Of a stretch of 64,000 nt of DNA, positions 48,823 to 59,960 are shown piece after piece. Both the position numbers and the translations under genes were made by a program. Source of the DNA: Epiperipatus broadwayi (lineage: Eukaryota > Onychophora > Udeonychophora > Euonychophora > Peripatidae); NCBI GenBank assembly GCA_028023455.1, contig JAQFVV010000013.1:15390258-15454257 (forward strand), in the 5' to 3' direction. The notes under the pieces are model-generated. The model saw only the letters and a list, made by a program, of their open reading frames with translations, was not told the origin of the DNA and ran no database searches. Numbering within the stretch: the first letter of the stretch is position 1; every line of letters starts with the position of its first letter.

Positions 48823-49674
48823 ACAAATATTAGGCATTGTTATTATCCATCATTATATATATATATTAAATATATTCTTAACTAGTGATTTTTTTTTACT
48901 TATTCAGTATTAATTTTAAAAAGTTGACAAAATTAATATCTGCTATGTGATAGTGTTTAAATAACATTTATTCTCCAAATGGGAGGCAGTTTTTAAATTT
49001 TCTGAATTTGAGATTAAGTTCTGCCAATGAGAAAAATAAATTTAGAAAGAGATGAAATTATTGAATGTTTTCCCAAGAGCAGTATATAGATAATATAACA
49101 ATTAGTGAGTTGACTAAAAATATTAGTAATTAGGAACAAATCCCCTTTTGCAAAAAGGTGAGTAGAAAGCTACCTAAGCTTTTAGGATTAAGTACAAATC
49201 TAAGATTCACCCAAGTTGGTTGCATATTTCATAGATATAAAATATAATATTTACTGGATGATTATTTATTGAAATTTAAGACGATCCTAGAATTAGGCAA
49301 GCAAACTTAGAAGTATTTATAACAAGAAATATAAAAATTATTTGATTTGAAATTGTAGATTTTATAAAATAAACAAATACTAAATTTTTTTCATTCATCT
49401 TTGCCAGATAAGTTTCTAGATAGATGAGAAAAAGAAAGTGCTAAAGAAATCACATGTAGAATTTAAACTGCATTTATCGAAAGAATAAATTTCTAAATTC
49501 TAAAACATTCAAATTAAAAAAACAATAGCTAAAGACGGCACTTTATGAGCATTACAGCAGTTAGTTAATTAATAGAAAGTAATTGATTTGAAAACATTAA
49601 GATATTTGAATGCGAATGACAGTGATATCACTAGAAAGCTTCTTACATGCTTTTTATTATTATAAAAAAATATT
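48823..49674 (+). other. Intron sequence
   Basis: AT-rich; nothing recognised. Confidence 0.4.
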
Positions 49675-49860
49675 GAATGGATTTATTACTCGTGAGTTTA
49701 TTAGAAGTTAGCACAACAAACATGAAAGAGCTGGGCCATAATCCATGAATCATGAGCTCAAATCTGCACTCTACCACTACCAAATTATGCAAGGCAAAAA
49801 AAAAGAATAAATGGCTTTATTACTTGGTAATTCATAAGAAATTAAGTACCGAAAGTAAAT
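49675..49860 (-). repeat. tRNA-derived SINE copy plus partial second body
   Basis: On the minus strand GGTAGTGGTAGAGTGCAGA (A-box-like) precedes ATGGATTATGGCCCAGCTC. The body TTATTACTCGTGAGTTTATTAG (+ strand) is repeated after the head as TTATTACTTGGTAATTCATAAG at about 49820, giving a partial tandem arrangement. Confidence 0.55.
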
Positions 49861-51409
49861 AAAGTATTTTTGTTGAATTCATTATACTTCTTTGTTTTTA
49901 ATATGGTTGTGAAAGAGAAGTATATAAAGTCATATTAAATGGAGTGTGGAAAAAGAATAGAAAATATTTAATTGAGAAAATAAATTTAGAAATACTGAAC
50001 TCATGATTAGGGTTAAGAAAGAAGATGTCTATTTTTGAAGAAATGAACAAAAAAATTGGATTGAAAATATGGATATGAAGACTATTGGATATATTTTGTG
50101 ATGGACTGTAAAATGTTATTGAATGACTGCATTAGTTGGTTGTAATACCATTTCCCTTCTAGCTCCAGAAGTTCAAATGTAAGCTGTGAGTAAAATTCAT
50201 TTGTTTCTACCAGAAAATACCTAATTAGTTAAAAAAATAATTATAGGAGACTCAAATTAAAGCAGTTGGAGAGTTTTGGACAAAAAATTTTTGAGAGGTA
50301 CAAACTTAATGACATATGATTATAAGATAAAAAATCTCAATTACTTTATTTATTCAATGAAGGGAGAAGATTTCTGAAATTTTAAATTATGAATTTGTAA
50401 CTTAACTCTCTTCAATCATAATTACTTACAATCTATAATTTCCCCATGAAAATGACTTCTTTTTTTTTTTTAGTATATTTATATGTTGCTTTTTGTGTAC
50501 CTTCCATTTTAAATCTTTGCATTTTCAATACATAAAAAAGCAAAATATATTATAATAAATCTTTTTTTTTTTTAATATTATACATAACAATATTGAACAC
50601 TTTGAAATTAAACCAAATCCAACTTATAGCAAAAAAAAAGTGCAACTGAATTAAAGCTGCTACATACAGTTTAATGAATCCTACAGACACTTTTTTTCAA
50701 AAGCCCAAATCAGATTGGTTCCCAATTTTACTCTATTTGATTTTTTTCTATTTGTAAACATGTGTTCGACTTTAAATACATGAATATTTTATTCTAGTCT
50801 TTCTATTATTTTCAAGCTCACCTTTATATTTATTCATTATTATTTACACAAAAATCAAAATTATATATTGGGATTTACAATAATATAAAAGAATTCTCAT
50901 TTACTCTCAAAAGACATACTATCATTTGATTCTGAGTAGCTTTAAAGTCTCCACAAGTCTTATTAAACAAATACGCATTTGGGTAACTATTATACAATCA
51001 TGGACTCATATATTACATGCTTAATGTTACTAATCAATTGATTTTAAATAATATCCAAAACTCATGATTGTGTTTATCACTTCCATCAATATATTCCTGA
51101 ATTTTGGATTAATGTTTGCACATTATTTGGGCCTAGGTGTATGTCCCTGATTTTTATCATTACAAATGAAATAATGGTTAATTTTTAAAAAAAATTTTGG
51201 CAGAAAACCAAGACTCCTCTAAATTATGAAGCCTTAGGTTACAATTTACTCAGCCATATGTAAACTTGATGTTAGTCATAGAAATATGGTTCCACTGCCA
51301 ATAAGTATCTTTAATTTTACTTACTGCTGGATCTGAAAAGGAGCTGTCATTAAAGTTAATAGAAAATTTATAGATTAAAGTAATGATTACTTTGAGTTGA
51401 AACAAATAA
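49861..51409 (+). other. Intron sequence
   Basis: AT-rich; nothing recognised. Confidence 0.4.
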
Positions 51410-51690
51410 TACAACGGATTGAAGGAAGTGCATGATATGGGGTTTACTTTTGAACAAAGAATACTGCAGACTGAAGGAGATGTGTATGGTGTGAGACTTA
51501 TTTTTGAACAAAGAATTTTACAGAGTAAAGAAGTATAGGGTTTATTTTTAAATAAAGAATACATCAGATTGAAAAAGGTGTCTGGTATAGGATTTAATTT
51601 TGATCAAAAAATATAGCACATTGAATGAAATATGTAATACAGAGCTTACTTTTGAATAAAGAATACTACAGATTGAAAAAATTTGTGTGC
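51410..51690 (+). repeat. Minisatellite, about five units of roughly 60 bp
   Basis: Repeated core: CAGATTGAA(G/A)(G/A)A...GTGTATGG..TGAG/GGGTTTA-(C/T)TTTTGAACAAAGAATAC. Units begin near 51416, 51476, 51530, 51566 and 51670 with substitutions and length changes. The minus-strand frame at 51250-51564 (Cys/Ser/Pro-rich repeats) is a by-product of this periodicity. Confidence 0.7.
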
Positions 51691-52572
51691 ATGATAAACA
51701 AAAAGTTTTATGAATTTTATATTTATTTGTATATTTTAATTAAACATTTTGATGAATAATAAATTTCATGATTATCTCTTCTTTCCATCAACTCTTAAAA
51801 CTATTATATCTCATGTTCAAGACTCATTATTAAGCAATAATCTGCATATTTCAAGTGCATAATTTGCACAAACACATGGAATTTATTTTTAAATGATTTT
51901 TATTTTTATAAGTTAATTGAAGTTATAGATAAGATTTTAGTATCTTTTCTAAATCTAAATAAGAAATTGAATAAATTGTATAACATATAAAAGGAGTTAT
52001 GAGATTCAATCAAATAGTTGTCTATTAAGATAATCAAATGTCTTAGTTAATTAATTATTATAAATTTTTATTATTCAAAAAAATAAATAATCTTTTAATT
52101 TTTTATTATTATTTTTCTATATCATCATGTACAAATAACAGTAAAAACTTAAAGTACTTAATATTACAACAATGTAGCCAATAATTTTTGATAACAAAAA
52201 TTATTTTGTAAATTAACATTAGAAATGAATTGTCTTGGTTTATCTGAATTTTTACATTGTAGATAATCTTTCGTTTTTATTTTATTTTATTTTGCTTGGT
52301 TCTGGTATTTACTAGTAGCAATTTAAAAGAGTTTGATATGCCTTAATATTTTTTTTAATGATTAAATGCAGTTTCCTTTAGATAAAGAATACAAGTTATT
52401 CCTTAAATTGAATTACTAAGGTACTCTTATTTTGCTTGATAGTTAAATTTTTAATGAATGACTACCATATTTTTTGAGATGAAATTATGTTTTTAAGTTG
52501 TTTATTTTTTAATATGAATTATTGTTTACTGTTTACATGTATAACTAACTTTTTACTATTTTTTTGTTTTAG
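51691..52572 (+). other. Intron sequence before exon e
   Basis: AT-rich, ending in a T-rich acceptor tract. Confidence 0.4.
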
Positions 52573-52670
52573 TTAGAATTTTTAAAAGCAGAAAATCAAG
52601 GATTAAAAAATAAAATCTCACAGTTAGAAGAATTACTTCAACAACAACAACAAAGCTCTATATTTAACAG
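52573..52670 (+). CDS. Host coiled-coil gene, internal exon e
   Basis: This 98-nt exon has acceptor TTTTTTGTTTTAG| and donor AACAG|GTGATT. It begins in phase 0 and ends with AG of a codon. It encodes LEFLKAENQGLKNKISQLEE, then LL, a Gln run (five Q from CAA repeats) and SSIFN. Leu at heptad-like spacing gives a strong coiled-coil pattern; the polyglutamine run marks the likely helix end. It equals exon c in length and phase. A phase-compatible candidate for the next exon is at 53703. Confidence 0.85.
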
Positions 52671-53187
52671 GTGATTATTTTAATTGTTTTTATATTACGG
52701 TAACTATATACATATATTATGACTTGAAAAGATAAAACTTTGAAAGTAATTATTTAAATGCAACATCTCTTAGTATAAAAATGAATCTGAATGTAATAGG
52801 CACACTTGTATTGAAATAATTGGCACTTTGTAGATTTATCTTTCCAAATGTTATATAATTATTAGCATTGCAATATTCTATTATTATATGTAAATTATCA
52901 ATAATTTCTTCATCAGTGTTTTACATTTCTTTCACTTGCTGCAAATTATGGGTTTATTTCCATTTCATTGATATTAAAATGTTCACTATAATTTAATATT
53001 TTTTATTTCCTACAGCTCTATTTATTTATAGACTATTTTGATAATAGTTTTTTCATACACACTTGTATATAATAATACTCATTCATGATAATTGTGTTTA
53101 TTCAATTATAATAGTTTGCATAATGAATAATATGATAAAATCTTTTGAGAATCATTACATCTTCTTTTACTATTTCTCTCTGCTCAC
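52671..53187 (+). other. Intron sequence
   Basis: AT-rich; nothing recognised. Confidence 0.4.
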
Positions 53188-53499
53188 CTGTATACAATAT
53201 TAAACAAGGCAAAACTCTCCATACAGTAGTGCCACCCTGTGCCAACCAGAGTAATCAATGGATACCAGAAGGCTTGTGCATAAAATCCCTATCTAGTGCC
53301 TACTCATCCAATATCCCCAGACTAGTAGATGAATAGGCACTAAATAGGGATTTTATGCACAAGCCTTCTGGCATCCATTGATTACTCTGGTTAGCACATG
53401 GTGGCACTACTGTATGGAGAGTTTTGTCTTGTTTAATAACAATTATGTGCTAGTATAAGAGATAGTGATCATGTGGTGTTTGATGGCTGTATACAATAT
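53188..53499. mobile_element. Hairpin element E6 with perfect 13-bp TSD
   Basis: CTGTATACAATAT at 53188-53200 and 53487-53499. The 286-bp insert begins TAAACAAGGCAAAACTCTCC, forms inverted arms of about 110 bp (53201-53313 and 53327-53436), and ends with a 34-nt extension (53453-53486, GTATAAGAGATAGTGATCAT...). The same extension, also 34 nt long and also ending at its TSD, is in E9 at 19570-19603. No ORF. Minor arm differences (for example GATACC/GATGCC) show limited divergence. Confidence 0.9.
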
Positions 53500-53702
53500 C
53501 AGAAAATAATATATAATAAAATAAAACACTGAAATTAATTCTACAATTTCATTATGTTAATATAAATAAAAATGTCAGGCAGTGTGTTTTGATTAGGATT
53601 TACATATTGCTTAAGATAGTGGCAGTCATGCCTAAGCTAGCTATAGTTTTTATTTATGAATATATTGACATATTGAAAATTATTATGCGATTATTTTTTC
53701 AG

Positions 53703-53724
53703 CTCCTCTAATAAAAAAATTTGA
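53703..53724 (+). CDS. Candidate terminal exon of the host gene
   Basis: A strong acceptor (GATTATTTTTTCAG|) is followed by C TCC TCT AAT AAA AAA ATT TGA. The first base completes the AG codon of exon e (Ser), giving SSSNKKI and a stop. AATAAA occurs at about 53928. The coding part is very short, so chance is possible. The alternative is that the gene continues past the window. Confidence 0.4.
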
Positions 53725-55599
53725 TGTTTTGATATTCTTTTACACAATCATTTGCCAACACATTCATTGCTAAGAATGAGATAATTCATAATTGACTAAC
53801 TTTATCTTTAAATGTTGACTTCAGACTTATTAGTAGCAAATATATATAAATATGTTTTAACGCAAATGTAAAAATAATAATGATAAAATTATCTTGTTGT
53901 CACCAAACTAAATATTTGTTCATAAAAATAAATATATAATGTAATGAATCCAAAAAGTGAATATTTTAAATTTTATACTTTTTTTTGACTATTGATCGGG
54001 ATCCATAGTTGGCAGATAATGAAATAATCTTCAAATGCGAAGATTAACTGTAAGTACCTCTATCAAGAATATCATCTGCTGTCTATAGGCTAATATGTTG
54101 ATTTTTTAAAGAATAATGTACTTTGCTGTGTCTTCTCTGCATTTATTTATCTTTCTCTATTTTTTTTGCCTTATTATTCTTCAGTCATTTAGATTAGTAT
54201 AGGACCCTGCCATTACAAGTCTTTTTTGTCATTTGTCATCTCTTTGTACTAACTCTAACAATAGGATTGTATATGTTTGCACAATCATATTTTCATTCTT
54301 TAATTACACATTAACAATTCAAACTCCCCCATTTTTTTATACAAGTATTTCAGAGATTAAGGCAGTACAAATACTGACAACTCTCTTTTAGTTGAATTAT
54401 AATAGGTTTTACTTGATGTATGGTTATGTCTGAACAGCTCTGCTTAGGCTACAAAAGTTCTCTGAAAATGTTCTGACTCATAAGCTGTCTAGATTATTGT
54501 GCTTAGTGGATAGATCATTTAATCTTAGAAATAATTATAATATCTGTAAATGGCAAAGCAAGTGCTAGTGACTATACTGAAGATAAATATTTCATTTGAT
54601 TTCTAAAAATAGGTACATGGAAAGAATAAATGTTGCTTAATGGGTCCTCAGAACTTGAATTAAGACAATGCTTTTCTGCCAGAAAAATAATATGACTGCA
54701 AGTTTATTTTTGAAAGAACAGACTTTTAAGTGCATCCAAATTTTATGATATTGGATCAAGTTGATATCTTTTATTATTAAAAGATATATCAGTGAAAGGC
54801 TAATTATATTAAAAGTGTAGTAATTATTCCATTTTATTAGTGCTCCAATATTAGATTCTCTAAGAAAGCTTTTATTTATTGTTGGATAATATTATTGCAT
54901 CAATACTATTAGAAAACTGTTTTGCTTTTTTGAGACTTTAATTTATATGATAATAATAACAGTATGAAATAATATTACTTTAAAGAACTCACTTGGCTTG
55001 TTGATTTTGAATTTCTGCACAACATGTAAATTAATTATTACCAATATTTTGCTTAATTAAGCAATTTTCTCTAAAGAAACATGGATAAATCTATTCCCAA
55101 ATAATGGCATCTTATGGATTGTGATAGTAGCTAGAATATAAAAGAAGGAATATCACACGAATACTTATAGGTTTAAATTATCAGACAAATCATAAATTAT
55201 ATGTCCAAAATTAAAATTGTAATTTTTGAAAAAAGGTTTTCTTGGTAGAAATATGATATGTGCTATTTTAAAGAAGCCATAGCTAAGTTTTCATGTTACT
55301 GAGGCATAGAATTCTCTTAAGTATGAAGAGTGTTATGGATGTAAGTAAGTCTTTTCTTTACTTAAAAAAATTCCGATTGTCTCTCTACCAATGACAATGT
55401 TATTAGTTCTTGGTTAAAAGAGAATATGGTAATCCATGCTTGGCAGAGGAATAAAATTAATATGAAGCTTCCTGAGACATATAACAATATTCTATAAGAA
55501 GACTTGATAATATTAATAACATTTGTAACGATATATAAATATGCCGTTAAGTTCGCAAATAAAAATAAATTTATTAAAAACTAAAAGCTAAAAAAAATT
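53725..55599. other. AT-rich sequence, no gene recognised
   Basis: Possible 3' UTR of the host gene at its start. A few patches near 55370-55490 look like decayed coding sequence but cannot be assigned. Confidence 0.35.
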
Positions 55600-56130
55600 A
55601 AAGAGTTGTTCAATATATATATATTCGCACAGATGCAAAACTTTAAAAATTATTTCTTTTTTAAATAAAAAAAAAAAAAGGTATTTGAACGTACTTTTTT
55701 AGAAAAAAGTATAAGAAAAAGATAAAATATTTTTGTAAATGGAAATGATTGTTTTATAAATTAATTGAAAAGCAAACTAGTACTTGGGGCTCTTATATAA
55801 TTAAAAAGTCAGAGGATAAGATAGAGATAAGAGAATAAAAAGATTTAGCTTGACCAATGGAAGCACCAAGCCTCAGCTCGGACCCTAATGAAAATGATGG
55901 ATTAGTGATGTTTTGTTCGTTGAATCCAGAGGATGATTATAAAAGGAAAAATATTGAAATTAAGGACAGTTCCAGCTTGATTTTGTGAGAAGAGCAATAA
56001 GATGCACTTATTGCTCTCTCACTTATTTCAAATAAAATGACTGAAAAACAGGATTGAACCAGCTATGGCAGCCTCTGGATTGAGAACTACGGTATGAACA
56101 ACAGACCGCGGGAATTGGCACCAAGAATGA
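55600..56130 (+). mobile_element. LTR-like segment with promoter, hairpin and primer-site-like motif
   Basis: In order: TATAAAAGG at 55938, a perfect 10-bp stem GAGCAATAAG/CTTATTGCTC with loop ATGCA (55992-56016), AATAAA at 56031, a block ending ...AACAACAG, then TTGGCACCAAG at about 56115, resembling an LTR primer-binding site. GC content is higher than the flanks. No gag/pol follows, so this is a solo or truncated LTR at best. Confidence 0.4.
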
Positions 56131-56365
56131 CTCTTCTACTGTAAGCTATTGAACTGAATAATTTTAAAATCTAAAAAGTAATTAAGAACTTTTGTCAAGA
56201 TTTGACAAGTTTAATAAACAAGCTAAATCTAATTTTTGTAAAATGAACTATAATCTGACTTTTCCAAATCAATTATTGTTTAATTTTTTTTTTCATTTAA
56301 GTTTGCCAAAAATCATTTCCATTTTTTTTATTTTTATTAATATTTATTGTAGAAATTATCAAATG

Positions 56366-56405
56366 CATTAAATTTAAGTTGGGCATAGACGCTTGCATAG
56401 ATTCG
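56366..56405 (+). repeat. Short direct repeat, copy 1
   Basis: TAAATTTAAGTTGGGCATAG followed by a TAGATTCGT block. It recurs at 56722-56760 as TAAATTTAAGTCGGGCATGA with TAGATTTGT. Confidence 0.55.
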
Positions 56406-56721
56406 TTCACGTTTAATTATGTTTTTGTTTTCATATTTGATTAAAATATATAGACATTTGGTAAATAATGATATCTTACGTTGAATATCTAAAATGTATT
56501 TATTCGGATGACTTTTTAGTTATTGGTGTCAATGCGGCATCTTATGATGAATGCCATTGGGTTTCTTGTGAATTCCCTCTGCAATTACATCAATGACTTT
56601 ATATTTTGATCATTTATGTTTATTTTGAAATGTTTTTGAGCGTGTAATCTATGTAATAGATCTATGCTCAACATTAAAAAACAAACTTTTATAAATCCAT
56701 CTGTGCGAATTTATATAAATG

Positions 56722-56760
56722 TTAAATTTAAGTCGGGCATGAATGGCTATATAGATTTGT
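56722..56760 (+). repeat. Short direct repeat, copy 2
   Basis: Second copy. Just before it (56696-56714) CCATCTGTGCGAATTTATAT is an inverted match to ATATATTCGCACAGATG at about 55618-55635, hinting at an element about 1.1 kb long. Confidence 0.5.
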
Positions 56761-57460
56761 AAAGTTATATTAATTAATTAGGGGAGGGAAATCTTAGGTT
56801 ATTTGTTTCGTAGTTAAATTAGGTCAATGGATTGGATATATTGGTGTAATTAGTAGATGTAGTATGAGATCTGCTATGGGCAGGATCGATTTATATGCCG
56901 CATACCCCCTTGTTGCCTATGGAAGGGATAGTAAGACGAAACGCAGTTCCTTCCTATGGAGTTTTTATTTTTATTGTTCTTGCCGACAGATGTAGCATTC
57001 CTGTTTGATTGAGAGTCAATATCTTCTCTAACCATACTGTTCAGATGTACATTCCTGACAGTATAGTATTTAGTGCTGTCGTATTTTCATGCTACATTGA
57101 ATACATCAATGTATCAGATGGATTGACGCCGGTTTGACTGCGAACTTTTGGCCTAAGGTTAAATAAGGGATAGAATATTTTCTTTTCAAATACAATCTAT
57201 TCTCGTCAATCTTAAAATAAATATAAAATTCATCTGTGTGGATGAGTTAAAATTTTAATATAATAATTTAAATTAAAAGTTAATATTAAAAAAAATAAAT
57301 AAATGTTATTCCTAAAATTTAAAATGATTATATATGTGCATTAATAAATGTTGTTTGTGTGTTAATTACTGGCAATGACTTTTATTTTTTTATATTTAAG
57401 ATATGAAATTAAACAAAGTTATATATTATTATCTCTGCGTCTTCACTGAGCTAGTGACAT

Positions 57461-57605
57461 GGGCTAACGGTCTAAATATAAAATAAAGTGGGATCTTAAC
57501 AGCGCGTATCTGCCTACTCTATAAATTTTCTAGATTCAAATGCCTAGATGGCGCCCTCGTAGTGCAGATATGTTAAGACTCCATTCTTCTGGACCGTTAT
57601 ACATT
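57461..57605. repeat. Small hairpin MITE
   Basis: Arms share CTAACGGTCT / GGACCGTTAT and GATCTTAACA / TGTTAAGACT plus GTATCTGC / GCAGATAT in inverted orientation over about 50 bp each. GC-richer than the flanks. Confidence 0.6.
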
Positions 57606-58179
57606 ATACTATGACTTTCTCATATGTTTTCTCATTATGCTACTTTATTATCTGATATTTATTAGTATTTAAGTTTACAATAAATAGTTCTAGAGTATAA
57701 TGGAAATAACTGATTTTAGAAGATTTAAGATGAGGATGAAAAAATTGCAATGGAAGTAACAGTTTTTTTAATGATTGTAGTCATTTCAGATCATTTTTTG
57801 ACTATTTGAATTAATGCACTTGGAAAATGTTACAATAATCCTATTAAATCACTAAATTGCATTTTTTTATATAATAGTATTAAAACAGATGGAGGAAATT
57901 TTTCATCTTTTGAATAATGATATAAAAATTCGAATGAGAGCTTTTAATTCAGACTATTTAAATAGACTTTCAACTTAATAAAGTTAAAACAGTTCATTGC
58001 AATCCTAAAAATGTAAAGGTTGGGCAGTCTTGTTGAAGTGTATGGAGATGTTCTAAAATATGGTGTGTGTTAGCTTCAAGACTACTAGAATTTTTTAGGA
58101 ATTAATGGAACAATGAAATTATGTCAGCTGTTCCTAAGGATGCTTCTAATGTTTTATTTTATAGTAATGAAAGAAATAG
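57606..58179. other. AT-rich sequence
   Basis: Nothing recognised. Confidence 0.4.
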
Positions 58180-58960
58180 AAAAAGTGTGCTTGTGTAGAA
58201 TATTATCGTTATTTATTGCAGCAGAAAACTTTTATTGAACAGGCTGCTTTCTGCCATATATCAATAGTTACTAGAAACTCGATGAAATTTTGGAGAAGCT
58301 TAAAGCAAGAAAAATGTGAGCAAAAATATGATTTATATATTTTTATCAATTATTTGATCGAGGCATTTGATTTATCAATGTTTGAAACAGTTAGTTATCC
58401 ATCGAAAATTATTCATGTTAAATAATTTCTATATAGATAGGAGTACTATTATAGATGGGAAAAAAATAATAAAAACTGATATTTGAACAGGAACTTCACA
58501 AAGCAGGCCTTGAGATCTGATTTACATTTGGTGGTGGAATTTTTAATTTGAACAGATTAAAAGTAAAAGCAAAAACCTGATCTTTTTGACTTCTAGATTT
58601 ATAGTATGGGGAAAATTATAAGAATAATCTACAAATCATTCCATATTCTTTGAATGCAACTTATAAAAACTTAAGTTTAATAATTAATGTTCAAAAAACT
58701 CACATACTTTATCTAGCAGTAATGGGGAAGGCAGGGGTATCATTAACCTTTAGCTGGGATGATCTGCTTAAGAATTTGAATATCCTGGTAGTTTTTTGGG
58801 TAGAAATATGGATTTGAATATTAAAGCACTGTAACATAACTACTTTAGCTAAATTATCTGTATAAGAGGTGTTATTTTGCCAAATTTATTGCTTGAAAAT
58901 GATAAATGGCTCATCTGTCGCGAGAATGTTTCTCCTGAAGGTTTGTGATGATGATATTTT
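58180..58960 (+). mobile_element. LINE RT fossil
   Basis: The frame at 58216-58425 reads LKQEKCEQKYDLYIFINYL and EAFDLSMFE, corresponding to QEKCREQ..LYIVFIDLTKAFDTV of metazoan LINE RTs. Further on come FNLNRLKVKAKT (about 58547), NATYKNLSLIINVQKTHIL (about 58655) and a YLGS-region equivalent (about 58790). The YADD region is destroyed. Same LINE group as 8.9 kb. Confidence 0.6.
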
Positions 58961-59078
58961 AATTGTATTTATTTATTGGATTATTTCCATCATATAATAT
59001 TAAGAACTGAATGACTTTAGAAAAAATTAACTTTATTTAAATTTTCCAATTATATTCAACTGTTAATAATAAGATACA

Positions 59079-59349
59079 GGTTAGTATATGCACAATGTTT
59101 TGAGAAATATTCTCCTCTCTTCTTCAGTGTTGTTGGCCTGACCACTGACAATATTAGCATGGGGACTTTTAGATTCATAAATATTGAATTTTAAGGTAAT
59201 GCTTCAACCAATTGGCCATCCTGCCAACAATCTTTGGCAGTTGATTAGCGTGTTACCTCCCATCCTAGTACTGTCACTGGTCAGTCCAGCAACACCTGAG
59301 GAAGAGATGAATATATTACCTCTCAAAATATTGGGCATCTACTAATGTG
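59079..59349. mobile_element. Hairpin MITE with long inverted arms
   Basis: Arms of about 72-78 bp (59079-59150 and 59272-59349) are inverted copies. Shared blocks include TTAGTA, ACAATGTTTTGAG / CTCAAAATATTGG, CTTCTTCAGTGTTGTTGG / CCAGCAACACCTGAGGAAG and CTGACCA. No 13-bp duplication detected. It lies directly beside E5, inside the LINE fossil. Confidence 0.7.
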
Positions 59350-59360
59350 TGTACTACTAC

Positions 59361-59655
59361 TAAACAGCTTAATTACGATAGAATGACAGCCTGTTAAGCT
59401 AATTGCGCAGACGCTGTGAGAATGTTATTAATAAATGAATACCTTCGAACAACCACATGATATAGTATTTATATAAGAGTAAAAAAGGATTCTTTTTTAC
59501 TCTTATATAAATACTATATCATGTGGTTGTTCGAAGGTATTCATTTATTAATAACATTCTCACAGCGTCTGCGCAATTAGCTTAACAGGCTGTCATTCTA
59601 TCGTAATTATAATCGCACGCAAGACATTATAAAATAAATGCTTAAACAGCCTAAT
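59361..59655. mobile_element. Hairpin element E5, near-perfect palindrome with 13-bp TSD
   Basis: TAAACAGCTTAAT (59361-59373) and TAAACAGCCTAAT (59643-59655) match at 12 of 13 positions. The insert is a nearly perfect palindrome with arms of about 115 bp meeting at GTAAAAAAGGATTCTTTTTTAC, plus a one-sided right extension of about 34 nt (59609-59642). The extension shares the GCRC...ATTATAAAATAAAT style of E1/E2/E4 termini. Confidence 0.8.
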
Positions 59656-59960
59656 GTAATTGGAAAATTTAAATAAAGTAAATTTTTCTAAAGACCTTCT
59701 ATACTTAATATTAGATGATGGGAATAGTCCAATATCTAAATATATTATGTTTTTCAGTTTGATGGATGTGATGATATTAAATTGACTATTGTAAAGGCAT
59801 ATCTATAATAAATTTGGCATGTGAAGAAAATGATAGTAATAGACTTTCTTAAAAATATTTTTTGTGGTGAACTTGAGTGTAGTGTTTGTGGAAGAGGTGG
59901 ATTCTTCTTACATTATAAAAATTATCTCAAAAACATTCTAAAAAGATTTTAATATTAGTT
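59656..59960 (+). mobile_element. LINE fossil, C-terminal piece
   Basis: LECSVCGRGGFFLHYKN at about 59872-59922 matches the C-terminal CxVCGR...H zinc-finger-like end of the same LINE group. It lies downstream of the RT fossil and is separated from it by the two hairpin insertions. Confidence 0.5.

Noticed and set aside
51250-51564. 104-codon Cys/Ser/Pro repeat protein
   Set aside because: Explained by the minisatellite periodicity on the other strand.
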